A DNA stretch of 64,000 bases, taken from positions 248,001 through 312,000 of the forward strand of contig CAWJGC010000011.1 of the NCBI GenBank assembly GCA_963842355.1, read 5' to 3'. Positions 32,474 through 40,850 of the stretch are shown here, piece by piece. The stretch is from JASHPR01 sp963842355 (lineage in GTDB: Bacteria; Actinomycetota; Actinomycetes; Streptosporangiales; Streptosporangiaceae). The notes under the pieces are model-generated. The model was not told the origin of the DNA, did not search any database, and saw only the letters and a list, made by a program, of their open reading frames with translations. How positions within the stretch are numbered: the first letter of the stretch is position 1; each line of letters opens with the position of its first letter. The position numbers and the translations under genes were made by a program.

Positions 32474-33421
32474 CTACCCCGCCGCCCCGTTCAGGATCTC
32501 GGCCAGCTTGCTCAGGTTGATGTTGCCGCCCGAGACGACGCACACGACCTTCCCGGTCCCGGCCCGGCCCGCCAGGGCCGCGGCCAGCGCGAGCGCGCCC
32601 GCGCCCTCGGCGATCACCCGGACGCGCTCGGCCAGCGTGCGCACGGCGGCGGCGACCTCGGCGACCGGGATCGCCAGGGCGGCGTCGACGAGCGGCGCGG
32701 CCAGCGGCCACATGCTGTCCAGCACCCGGCGGCTGCCGGAGCCATCCACGAACGAAGCGCGGTAGTCGACGTCCGCCGGCTCCCCCGCGGCGACCGCGGC
32801 GGCCATCGCCGCGGCGGTGTCGGGCTCGGCGGTGATGATCCGCGTCCGCGGGCTCCGGGCCCTGACCGCGCTGGCGATGCCGACGGTCAGCCCGCCGCCG
32901 CCGTACGGGATCACGACCGCGTCGGGATCGGGCAGGTCGTCGAGGATCTCCAGCCCGATCGTCCCGTTGCCGGCCATCACCGCCGGATCCTGGACCGGGT
33001 GCACGAACAGCCCCTCGGTCCCGTCGACGTGACCGGAGACGATCACGTTCCACCAGTCGTCGTAGGGGAGCTTGCGCACCTGGCCGCCCAGCCGCGTGAT
33101 CGCTGCCAGCTTGGCCTCGGGCGCGTGCTCGGGTACCACGATCGTGGCCGGCAGGCCCAGCGCCCGCGCCGCCCACGCAACGCCCTGGGCCATGTTCCCC
33201 GCGCTGGCGGTGACCAGGCCCTTCGCCCGCTCGGCCGGGTCCGCCGTCATGATCGCGTTGGTCGCGCCGCGGATCTTGAACGAGTTCACCGGCTGCAGGT
33301 TCTCCAGCTTGAGGTAGATCTCGGCCGGGGCTTCCTCGACGTACAGCCGCACCAGCGGCGTGCGGACCGCCGCGCCCGCGATCCGCTCCCGGGCCGCCTC
33401 GATCGCCGCCAGCTCGATCAC
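32474..33421 (-). CDS. Threonine/serine dehydratase-like PLP enzyme (fold type II)
   Basis: 315 aa. GTG 33421 is chosen because gaggagcag precedes it and the family start (ELAAIEAARERIAGAAVRTP) follows at once. PLP lysine in QPVNSFKIRGATNAI; SAGNMAQGVAWAARALGLPA substrate/phosphate loop; Gly-rich PLP phosphate loop IPYGGGGLTVGIAS; VVSGGNINLSKLAEIL near the end. No C-terminal ACT domain, so it is of the catabolic/racemase-like type. It probably deaminates a hydroxy-amino acid in the cytoplasm. It sits 40 nt downstream of the cyclodeaminase-like gene. Confidence 0.88.
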   Translation of the reverse strand: MIELAAIEAARERIAGAAVRTPLVRLYVEEAPAEIYLKLENLQPVNSFKIRGATNAIMTADPAERAKGLVTASAGNMAQGVAWAARALGLPATIVVPEHAPEAKLAAITRLGGQVRKLPYDDWWNVIVSGHVDGTEGLFVHPVQDPAVMAGNGTIGLEILDDLPDPDAVVIPYGGGGLTVGIASAVRARSPRTRIITAEPDTAAAMAAAVAAGEPADVDYRASFVDGSGSRRVLDSMWPLAAPLVDAALAIPVAEVAAAVRTLAERVRVIAEGAGALALAAALAGRAGTGKVVCVVSGGNINLSKLAEILNGAAG

Positions 33422-33461
33422 TGCTGCTCCTCCGCGGTCGGCGGCCGCCCGGCCGCGCTGG

Positions 33462-34457
33462 TCACAGGTCCACCTCGGTGCCCAGGCCGGCCGCCCGGGC
33501 CGCCGTGACTGCGCACTCGGCCGCGGCAAGGTCCTCGACGGCCAGGCCCAGCGACCGGAACAGGGTCAGCTCGGCGGCGTCACGGCGCCCGGGGGCCATC
33601 CCGGCGAGCACCTCACCGAGCTCGGCCCGGACATGCTCCTCGCCGGCGATCAGACCCTCGGCCACCGCGAGCTGGAACTCGCCGGCCTCGTGGCGCAGCG
33701 ACTCGCGGCTGTCGCAGAACAGCGCGCTCGCGGCGACGGTGGCCGTATCCAGCTCGCGCGCCCGCGGGGTACTCGCGCCGACCGCGTTGACGTGCGCGCC
33801 GGGCATGAGCCACTCGCGGCGCAGCACGGGCTCGCGCGAGCTCGTGGCGGTGACCACCACGTCGGCGCCGCGCACCGCGTCCTCGGCGCTCGGGCCGACA
33901 ATGACCGCCGCGCCCGCGCGGGCGCCGTGGGCGGCCAGCGCCCGCGCGTGCGCCTCGGTCGGCGCGTAGACACGCACCTGCGCGAACTCGCGTACCGGCA
34001 GCAGCGCGGTGAGGTGGGCCCGGGCCTGCGTCCCGGCCCCGAGGATCGCGAGCGTCCGCGCGTCGGGCCGGGACAGGGCGCGGGTGGCGACCGCGGTGAC
34101 CGCCGCGGTGCGGATCTCGGTGATCGCCGAGGCGTCCAGGATCGCGGTCGGCTGTCCGGTCTCGCCGTCGAACAGCGTGACCAGCCCTTGGTGGGCGTCC
34201 AGGCCCCGGGCGGGATTGCCGGGCACGATGCAGATGGCCTTGAGCGCGAACACCCCCGCGCCCCCAGGTCCCCCCGCGCCCCAGCCGGGCATGAGCCCCA
34301 TGAACCCGGCCGCCTCCGGCGGTATCATCACCGATCGCAGCGGCATGAAGCTGCCGCCCCGGGCGTGCTCCGCGAGCGCGGCGGCCATCGCCTCTGCGCA
34401 GGCCTGCGGGGAAAGCGCGGCCCGCACGTCGCGGTGGCCGAGGATCAGCACGCGCAT
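33462..34457 (-). CDS. Ornithine cyclodeaminase / mu-crystallin family protein
   Basis: 331 aa from ATG 34457, which overlaps the aldo/keto reductase stop (TGATG). FMPLRSVMIPPEAAGFMGLM, LKAICIVPGNPARGL, LDASAITEIRTAAVTAVAT, Rossmann LAILGAGTQARAHLTALL and VNAVGASTPRARELDTA are family motifs. Members are NAD(P)-dependent ornithine cyclodeaminases, ketimine reductases or alanine dehydrogenases. Given the neighbouring dehydratase, imine or amino-acid chemistry is likely but the substrate is unknown. Confidence 0.88.
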   Translation of the reverse strand: MRVLILGHRDVRAALSPQACAEAMAAALAEHARGGSFMPLRSVMIPPEAAGFMGLMPGWGAGGPGGAGVFALKAICIVPGNPARGLDAHQGLVTLFDGETGQPTAILDASAITEIRTAAVTAVATRALSRPDARTLAILGAGTQARAHLTALLPVREFAQVRVYAPTEAHARALAAHGARAGAAVIVGPSAEDAVRGADVVVTATSSREPVLRREWLMPGAHVNAVGASTPRARELDTATVAASALFCDSRESLRHEAGEFQLAVAEGLIAGEEHVRAELGEVLAGMAPGRRDAAELTLFRSLGLAVEDLAAAECAVTAARAAGLGTEVDL

Positions 34458-35463
34458 CAGATCGTCTCTCCTCCCGGCCCCCGGGGCGCCGGGAACCCCT
34501 CTGCCTCAGCCCGGTCTTCCGCTCGTCGGCCGGCCGCCTCGCGCCTGTCCGGCTCGAGCGCGCTCTCGACCGCGTCCCGCTCCTCGCCGGTGAGCGGGTG
34601 CCCCAGCGCCTCGCCGACCGAGGCCAGGTGCTCGGCAGGCCGGGGCCGACCACGATCTGGCTGACCCGCTCGTCGGCGAGCAGCCAGCTCAGCGCGAGGC
34701 CGGCCAGCGAGGTGCCGCGCGCCGACGCGATCACGGCCAGCCGGCCCAGGGCCTCGAAGGTGCGGCCGGTGACCAGCCCGGCGTACGGCTCGGGACGCTG
34801 GGTCATCCGCGAGCCGGCCGGGAACGGCTCGCCCCGGCGGTACTTGCCGGTGAGCCAGCCCCCGGCCAGCGGGCTGAACGCCAGGTAGGCAACCCCCCGC
34901 TCGGCGCACAGCGGCAGTAGGTCGGCCTCATCCTGGCGGGCCAGCAGGGAGTAGGAGTTCTGGATCGCCTGCGGCTCGCCCGCGGTCAGCGCGGCCGCGA
35001 GCTGCCGGGCGCCGAAGTTGCTGACGCCGTAGGCGCCGATCAGCCCGTCCGCCCTGGCCCGGTCGAACGCGCCGAAGGTCTCCGCCAGCGGCACGTCGGG
35101 GTCGAACTCATGAGCCAGGTACAGGTCGACCCGCTCGACTCCGAACCGGTCGAGGCTCGCCCGGAGCTGGCGGGCGATGCGCCCGGGTTCCAGGCCGTGG
35201 TCGGCTCCGGCCTGCACCGGGTTGAACGTCTTGGTCGTCAGCCGCGGGCGGACCCCGCGGGAGGCGATCCAGCGCCCGATGGCCTGCTCGCTGCGCCCGC
35301 CGCCGTACGCGTCCGCGGTATCGAAGTGGGTGATGCCGGACTGCCAGGCCGCGTCCATGAGCGCGAACGCCTGATCCTCGGTCAGCCCCGCGCCGAAGAA
35401 CTCCGGGGCCGAGCCGACCCCGCCGAAGTTGCCGCACCCGAGCGCGATCCTCGCGATGTTCAT
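34457..35463 (-). pseudogene. Aldo/keto reductase, frame-disrupted near 34637
   Basis: From ATG 35463: IARIALGCGNFGG, GITHFDTADAYGGGRSEQAI (catalytic Asp and Tyr of AKRs), RLTTKTFNPV (Lys), ERVDLYLAHEFDPDVPLAET (His) and GAYGVSNFGARQL. Homology is continuous to VSQIVVGPG; the C-terminal helices (AEHLASVGEALGHPLTGEER) then appear one frame over and stop at 34459-34457, exactly at the next gene's ATG. One missing base in the ccccggcc tract near 34637 explains it. If corrected, a normal 335-aa NADPH-dependent reductase. Confidence 0.82.
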
Positions 35464-35796
35464 CGGCGCCGATCGTAGACCACCGGCCCAGGCTCTCCGC
35501 GGTCACGGCCGCGCCGCGTAACTTACCCCGGGGTGCCCCGCGGGCCAGCCGGCCTGTTCTGCGTCCGCACCGCTGCCCCTGGCCTGCGGCTGGCCGCAGG
35601 GCGGCTTCACCATCCGGACCCGCCGGATCAACTGGCCCGCGCCGGGCGAGGTAGGTCCGGGCCGGTGACCATCACGCGGATGTGTGATCGGGCTAGGCGC
35701 GGGTAGCCGGATCACGCCGCGATGGCATCGGATTGCTTTAGTACGCAGCGCTTGCTAAAGTTAGCAGCGTTATCCGGAATCCGTCAAGGAGCGAAT
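35464..35796. other. 333-bp divergent intergenic region
   Basis: Contains the operator-like palindrome at 35753-35766 close to the SAP-protein start and presumably the reductase operon promoter. No gene supported. Confidence 0.5.
35753..35766. promoter_or_regulatory. Palindrome tgctaaagttagca upstream of SAP-domain gene
   Basis: Perfect 6-bp arms around ag, 30 nt before the ATG at 35797 and in an AT-rich stretch (gctttagtacgcagcgcttg lies just before it). Probably an operator overlapping the promoter; the regulator is unknown. Confidence 0.5.
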
Positions 35797-36318
35797 ATGA
35801 CGAGCTTGACCAGGCAATACAGCACGGCGGCGAGCCAGGCGCGCACCGCGGTCGAGAAGACCGCCGACCTCTGGACCCAGAGAGCGCGGACGCTGACCGA
35901 CTCCCTTCCCGGGCTGCCGCAGATAGACCTCGTCCCGGCGGTCGAGCGCTATTTCGACCTGGTGCAGCGCACGGTGGACCTGAACCGCAGCCTCGCCGTG
36001 AAGTGGGCGGAGGCCGCGAGCGCGCTGCCCGGCGTGGTGCGCGAGCAGGCCGAGTCGGCCGGCGAGGCCGTGCGGGACAAGGCGGCCACGGCCGAGCAGG
36101 CCGCCCACGAGCACGCTGAGAGGGCCACGCACGAACTGGCCCGTGAGGCTCGCAAGATCGAGCGTGAGCAGGCCAGGAAGGCTCGAGCAATGGCCCGCGA
36201 GCGCTACGAGGGCCTGACCAAGGCCGAGCTGAGCGACCTGCTGGCCCAGCGGGGCCTGCCCAAGTCGGGCAACGTCAACGAGCTCATCGAGCGGCTGGTA
36301 GAGGCGGACCCCAGCTGA
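35797..36318 (+). CDS. Helical phasin-like protein with C-terminal SAP motif
   Basis: 173 aa from ATG 35797, behind aaggagcgaat; an upstream frame extension is not preceded by a ribosome site. Residues 1-125 are strongly helical and Ala/Glu/Arg-rich, probably coiled coil (REQAESAGEAVRDKAATAEQ; HELAREARKIEREQARKARA). Residues about 137-170 form a SAP helix-extension-helix: YEGLTKAELSDLLAQRGLPK, NVNELIERLVEAD, a nucleic-acid binding motif. Function is unknown; the layout suggests a DNA- or granule-associated structural protein. Confidence 0.75.
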   Translation: MTSLTRQYSTAASQARTAVEKTADLWTQRARTLTDSLPGLPQIDLVPAVERYFDLVQRTVDLNRSLAVKWAEAASALPGVVREQAESAGEAVRDKAATAEQAAHEHAERATHELAREARKIEREQARKARAMARERYEGLTKAELSDLLAQRGLPKSGNVNELIERLVEADPS

Positions 36319-36417
36319 TAAGGGTCCCCCGGCCGTCGGGTTCGACCCGAGGCGGGCGGTCCCGGAGATCGCGCGGGTGCTCACGCCCGGCCGGCCGCCG
36401 TAACCGACGAAGTCGGC

Positions 36418-36467
36418 GATGAATGCGGAAATGGTGTACACGGGAGTGCACCATTTCCGCATTCATC
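36418..36467. repeat. Large palindrome P1 (19-bp perfect arms)
   Basis: Arms 36418-36436 and 36449-36467 are perfectly complementary around a 12-nt loop containing tacacggg. It lies between convergent genes, where it could act as a bidirectional terminator, but a related imperfect palindrome at 60843-60892 shares the gatgaatg...tgtacacggg...cattca frame, so it looks like a dispersed REP-type element. Confidence 0.75.
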
Positions 36468-36499
36468 CCGCCTGTCCGGTCGCGGTTCGCGCGCAATCG

Positions 36500-37480
36500 T
36501 CAAGACCTGTGGCCGGGAGCCGCACCCATCCAGCGATGATAGGCGTCTACGTCGACGTTGCTGCCGCGCACGATGGTGACCACGTGCCGGCCGGCGAAGC
36601 GGTCACGGTCTTCGAGGATCGCCGCGATGCCGAGCGCGGCCGACGGTTCGACGATGAGGCCAGCGTGGTCGAGGAGCATCCGCATAGCGGCGATGATCGA
36701 CGCCTCCTGGACCAGGACGGCGTCGTCAGCGACCAGGAGGAGATCGTCCAGGACGGCCGGGATGGGACGCCGGCCTGCGACGCCGTCAGCGATGGTGTCG
36801 GTCGAGTCAGTGGTGACGACGCGCCGTTGGCGCCACGAGTGTGTCATCGCCGGTGCGCCGAGCGGCTGGATGCAGATCACCTCGACTTCGGGCGCCCAGG
36901 CCTTCACCACATGACCCACACCGGTGGCCAGCGCCCCGCCGCCCAGAGCAATCAGGACGGCGTCGAACGACGGCATGGCGTCCGCCAGTTCCAGGCCGAT
37001 GGTCGCCGCGCCCTCGCAGGTCTCGATGTCCAGGCTGTCTTCGACCAGCCGGATGCCGTCGCAGGCCGCGACGGCCGCCGCGCGCTCGCGAGCCATGTCG
37101 AAGTCGCCGTCCACCAGCTCCAGCCTGGCGTCCCACGCGCGGATGCGATCAAGCTTGGCCGCAGGCGCAAATCGGGATGCCACGACGGTGACGTCGAGCC
37201 CCCGGCCGCGACCGGACCAAGCGAGGGCTTGGCCCAGGTTGCCCGCGCTGGCGCACACCACGGCCCGCGAGCCATGGCCGGCGAGCCGGCTGGCGACCAC
37301 CTCGGTGCCGCGGGCCTTGAAGCTACGGACCGGGTTCGCCGTTTCGAGCTTGATGCTCACCGTGCACCCGAGGCCGGGCTCCAGCGCCTCGCAGCGGTAC
37401 AGGGGAGTGTCGAGAAAAATCGGGTCGATCACCCGGCGAGCCGCCCGGATCCGAGCAGTGTCGAGGCGCGTCTGCTGCAC
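36500..37480 (-). CDS. Threonine-dehydratase-like PLP enzyme (second copy)
   Basis: 326 aa from ATG 37480. Fold type II motifs: PLP lysine NPVRSFKARGTEVVASRL, CASAGNLGQALAWSGRGRGL, Gly loop LIALGGGALATGVGHVVKA and terminal TIVRGSNVDVDAY, where the usual SGGN reads RGSN. About 25-30% visual similarity to the enzyme at 32474, so a paralogue rather than a recent duplicate. Probably a deaminase or racemase of a small hydroxy-amino acid. Stands alone. Confidence 0.85.
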   Translation of the reverse strand: MQQTRLDTARIRAARRVIDPIFLDTPLYRCEALEPGLGCTVSIKLETANPVRSFKARGTEVVASRLAGHGSRAVVCASAGNLGQALAWSGRGRGLDVTVVASRFAPAAKLDRIRAWDARLELVDGDFDMARERAAAVAACDGIRLVEDSLDIETCEGAATIGLELADAMPSFDAVLIALGGGALATGVGHVVKAWAPEVEVICIQPLGAPAMTHSWRQRRVVTTDSTDTIADGVAGRRPIPAVLDDLLLVADDAVLVQEASIIAAMRMLLDHAGLIVEPSAALGIAAILEDRDRFAGRHVVTIVRGSNVDVDAYHRWMGAAPGHRS

Positions 37481-38028
37481 GACACAGGAGCGTAGCGCCG
37501 CCGGTACTGCTCCATTTTGGGTGCCAGGTTACGCGAGCGCCCGCGCTCGTCGACATCGCACAGCCGGGCGAAGATGTCGCGGAGACACCCTGGCAGCGGA
37601 GGTACCGCCGAACCGAGGGCACCCCGGCCACGGGGGCGGGCTCGGTCAGCGGCGCCGTCGAGAACGTCAGCACGTCACACCGTAGGAGGCTTCCGGCTGC
37701 CGCTGCCGATCGGGCACAATCCAGTTGCCGTCGACAGCCCTGGGTCAATACGGTGGGGATATGTGCTGATCAGGGACTGGTGGCCTGCGGACTGGCCAGC
37801 CTTCGCGGCCGGGCAGCGCGCGCGATGTGTCAGTGAACCGCGCGCCCTGAGTTCGCCAGCGCTCAGGGCGGATCAGATTCCACGGTTCCTCGATGGGGTC
37901 GGGTTGCCGTCCCCGGCCGCCGGTGCTGTTGCGCACCGAGGTCATGCGCCAGTACCTGGTGACCGCCTACAACTACCGCCGCGACCAGCTCGCGCGGACT
38001 GCGCCGCCAGCTACTCGCCTGGGGCATC
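37481..38028. other. 548-bp region with possible gene remnant before the MiaA-like gene
   Basis: No complete gene is visible. Around 37947-38028 a plus-strand stretch reads MRQYLVTAYNYRRDQLAR and then, after a frame change near 37996, GLRRQLLAWGIMHRYSNF, running directly into the MiaA-like protein. The prenyltransferase may therefore have an N-terminal extension split by an indel. The rest (37481-37900) shows nothing recognisable. Confidence 0.4.
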
Positions 38029-39018
38029 ATGCACCGGTACAGCAACTTCACGTGGTGGATGCGGCGGCGGCCCGAGCGCCGGCGCGCAGTCGCCATCTAC
38101 GGGCCGACGTCGTCCGGCAAGACCGCGCTGTCGCTCGACGTCTGCGCGGCCGCGTCCGAGCGTGGCCTGCGCCCGGTCGTTCTGAATGCTGACTCACGGC
38201 AGGTCTACGTCGGCATGGACATCGGCACGAGCAAGATCAAGCCGTCGCAGATGCGAGGGTTCGAGCACCGCTTGCTTGACGTGGCCGAGCCGTCGTCGAA
38301 GCTGTCGTTGGAGGCGTACGCACAGATGGCGCGAGACGAGCTCGCGTCACTCGCCGCGTCCGAGGATGCCCTGCCGGTCCTCGTCGGCGGCACCGGCGTG
38401 TACGTCCGGTCCGTGCTGGATGGCTGGGACCTGACCGGTACGGGAACGCTTCGGCGGTCGCTCGAGCGCGACTTCCCGCGCAGCGACGTCAAGGGCGCCT
38501 ACCAAGTGCTCGCGCGGCTCGCGCCCGAGGTGGCCCGGCGCGTGCACCCCAACAACTACGAGGCGATCCTCAACGCCCTGGTGCGCCGCATGGCTGGCCA
38601 GGCGAGCAACGAGGTGGCCACGCCGTTCGCGTTCGCGGTGTACGGCGTCGACCGAGGGGAAGCGGAGACCGACCGGCGGATCGAGACGACGTTGGACGCC
38701 CAGATCCGCGACGGGCTGCTGGAGGAGATCGCTGAGCTCGACCGCCGGTACCGGCTCGTCGAGCAGGCTCGCCGGCCAGGGCGCCGGCGCAACGTGGCGT
38801 CGCAGACGCACGGGTATCGCGAGTTCGTCCGGGTGGCCGCGTCGACCGGTAAGGCAATCGCGGAACTCGACGGCGCCGACCTTGCTGCCGCCCGGGCCGA
38901 AGCGCTCGGCCACATCCGTGCGTACTCGAAACGGCAGCGGTCGTGGTTCCGCAAACTCGGCGCGCGGCAGGTCGACCATGGATCAGCGATGAAAACCATA
39001 GTGTCGCGCCTGCGGTGA
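38029..39018 (+). CDS. MiaA-like isopentenyltransferase (tRNA dimethylallyltransferase family)
   Basis: 329 aa from ATG 38029. P-loop AIYGPTSSGKTALSLDVC (about 24-41), LNADSRQVYVGMDIGTSKIK, LLDVAEP, LVGGTGVYVRSVLDGW and the late YSKRQRSWFRKLG all match MiaA (DxxxxQ and KRQxxWFR motifs). The QTHGYREF segment replaces the usual IGYRE. MiaA prenylates A37 of tRNAs reading U; close relatives make cytokinins. Missing operon partners of canonical miaA (miaB, dapF, hflX) suggest an accessory paralogue. The start may lie further upstream (see the preceding region). Confidence 0.85.
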   Translation: MHRYSNFTWWMRRRPERRRAVAIYGPTSSGKTALSLDVCAAASERGLRPVVLNADSRQVYVGMDIGTSKIKPSQMRGFEHRLLDVAEPSSKLSLEAYAQMARDELASLAASEDALPVLVGGTGVYVRSVLDGWDLTGTGTLRRSLERDFPRSDVKGAYQVLARLAPEVARRVHPNNYEAILNALVRRMAGQASNEVATPFAFAVYGVDRGEAETDRRIETTLDAQIRDGLLEEIAELDRRYRLVEQARRPGRRRNVASQTHGYREFVRVAASTGKAIAELDGADLAAARAEALGHIRAYSKRQRSWFRKLGARQVDHGSAMKTIVSRLR

Positions 39019-39083
39019 CCGCGCCACGCGCGCATCCTCCGTGACGGCCGCATGTCATGATCGGGCCAGGTGGAGGGAGCGCC

Positions 39084-40844
39084 ATGAAGTACGAGATCGT
39101 GGCCGAGGCGTACCGCGACCTGGAGCAGGCCGGAGGGCGGCTGGCGCTGATCGAGCGCCTGGCTGCGCTGCTGGGTCAGACCCCGGCCAGGCTGCTGCCC
39201 GGGGTCTGCTACCTGTGCCAGGGGCTGATCGCGCCCGAGTTCGCCGGGGTGGACCTCGGCCTGGCCGAGAAGATGGCCGTGCGCGCGGTCGCCACCGCCA
39301 CCGGCACCGCCCCGGATCAGGTCGCGGCCCGGGTGCGGGAGGTCGGTGACCTGGGCCAGGCCGCCGAGCAGATGCTGGCCGCAGCCGAGGCCGCGCGCCC
39401 GGCCAGCCTGACGGTCCCGGCCGTGATGGACACGCTGCACCAGATCGCCGCGGCCGAAGGCACCGGTTCGCAGGGCCGCAAGCTGGACCTGCTCGCGGGC
39501 CTGCTCGGTCAGGCCAGCCCCCTGGAGGCCCGCTACCTGCTGCGCCTGGTCACCGGGGGGCTGCGGCTCGGGATCGGCACGCCCACGATCCTCGATGCGC
39601 TCGCGCAGGTGTACGCGGGCGGGCGGGCCGCCCGGCCGGTGCTGGAGCGCGCCTACAACATCTGCTGCGACCTGGGCCAGGTGGCCGCGGCCGTGGCCGC
39701 GGGCGGGCCGGCGGCGGTCGAGCAGATCCAGGTCCGCCCCGGTAACCCGGTGCGGGCCATGCTCGCCCAGCGGCTGTCTGACGCCTCGGAGATCCTCGCC
39801 CGGCTCGGCGGGGAGTGCGCCGCGGAGTACAAGTATGACGGCGTCCGGGTCCAGGCGCACCGGACCGCTGACGGGACGATCGAGCTGTTCACCCGGCGGC
39901 TCGAGCGGGTCAGTGCCCAGTTCCCGGACGTGGTGGACATGCTCGCGGCGGGGCTGGGCCCCCGTGAGGCGATCGTTGAGGGCGAGGTCGTCGCGTTCGA
40001 CCCGGCCGCCGACGAGCTGCGCCCGTTCCAGGAGGTCATGTTCCGGCGCCGCAAGCACGGCATCGCCGAGGCCGTGCGCGACGTGCCGGTCAGCCTGTTC
40101 TGCTTCGAGCTGCTGTACGCCGACGGCCAGGACCTCACCCGGCTGCCCTACCCGCAGCGGCGGGCCCGGCTGGCGGAGGCGATCACCCCGTCGTCCCGGC
40201 TCCGGCTCACCACCGCCGCCGAGGTGACCACCCCGGCCGCGCTCGACGCGGCCTTCGGGCAGGCGGTCACCGACGGCTGCGAGGGACTGGTCTGCAAGTC
40301 GGTGAGCCCGGCCGCCGGGTACCAGGCCGGGGCGCGGGGCTGGCTGTGGATCAAGCTCAAGCGGGATTACCGCACCGAGCTGTCCGACACCGTCGACCTG
40401 GTCGCCGTCGGCGCCTACGCCGGGCGCGGCCGGCGCCGCGGCGTTTACGGCGCGCTGCTGCTGGCCGCCTACGACGCCGACGCCGACGTGTTCCGCGCCG
40501 TGACCAAGTGCGGCACCGGCTTCTCCGACGCCGACCTGGCCGGGCTGCCTGCCCGGATGGCGCCGCTGGCCCGCGCGCAGCGGCCGGCCCGGGTCGACGC
40601 CCGCCAGCAGCCCGACCTGTGGTTCGAGCCCGGGCTGGTGCTGGAGATCCTCAGCGCCGAGCTGACCCTCTCGCCGAACTACACCGCCGCCTGGGGGCAG
40701 GTCCGGCCGGACGCCGGCCTCGCGATGCGCTTCCCCCGGTTCACCGGGCGATGGCGCGATGACAAGGCCCCGGCCGATGCCACCACCACCGCCGAGCTCG
40801 TCGAGCTCTACCGCACCGCCCGCCGGGCCCCCGCGGGTACCTGA
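39084..40844 (+). CDS. ATP-dependent DNA ligase (LigB/archaeal-type)
   Basis: 586 aa from ATG 39084 (ggagggagcgcc in front). N-terminal DNA-binding domain, then the nucleotidyltransferase with AAEYKYDGVRVQAHR (K250 takes the AMP), FTRRLERVSAQFPDVV, EAIVEGEVVAFD, FCFELLYADGQDLT, CEGLVCKSV and WLWIKLKRDY (motifs I-V), and an OB domain with LSPNYTAAWGQ / GLAMRFPRFTGRWRDDKAP. It seals nicks using ATP, in addition to the NAD ligase bacteria normally carry; in actinomycetes such ligases serve repair. No Ku or LigD partner is adjacent. Confidence 0.93.
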   Translation: MKYEIVAEAYRDLEQAGGRLALIERLAALLGQTPARLLPGVCYLCQGLIAPEFAGVDLGLAEKMAVRAVATATGTAPDQVAARVREVGDLGQAAEQMLAAAEAARPASLTVPAVMDTLHQIAAAEGTGSQGRKLDLLAGLLGQASPLEARYLLRLVTGGLRLGIGTPTILDALAQVYAGGRAARPVLERAYNICCDLGQVAAAVAAGGPAAVEQIQVRPGNPVRAMLAQRLSDASEILARLGGECAAEYKYDGVRVQAHRTADGTIELFTRRLERVSAQFPDVVDMLAAGLGPREAIVEGEVVAFDPAADELRPFQEVMFRRRKHGIAEAVRDVPVSLFCFELLYADGQDLTRLPYPQRRARLAEAITPSSRLRLTTAAEVTTPAALDAAFGQAVTDGCEGLVCKSVSPAAGYQAGARGWLWIKLKRDYRTELSDTVDLVAVGAYAGRGRRRGVYGALLLAAYDADADVFRAVTKCGTGFSDADLAGLPARMAPLARAQRPARVDARQQPDLWFEPGLVLEILSAELTLSPNYTAAWGQVRPDAGLAMRFPRFTGRWRDDKAPADATTTAELVELYRTARRAPAGT

Positions 40845-40850
40845 GCGCTA

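Noticed and set aside
33613..35463. 616-codon continuous frame through the aldo/keto reductase and cyclodeaminase region
   Set aside because: Only the first about 275 codons are reductase; the rest is an out-of-frame reading of the cyclodeaminase gene. A frame break, not a fusion protein.
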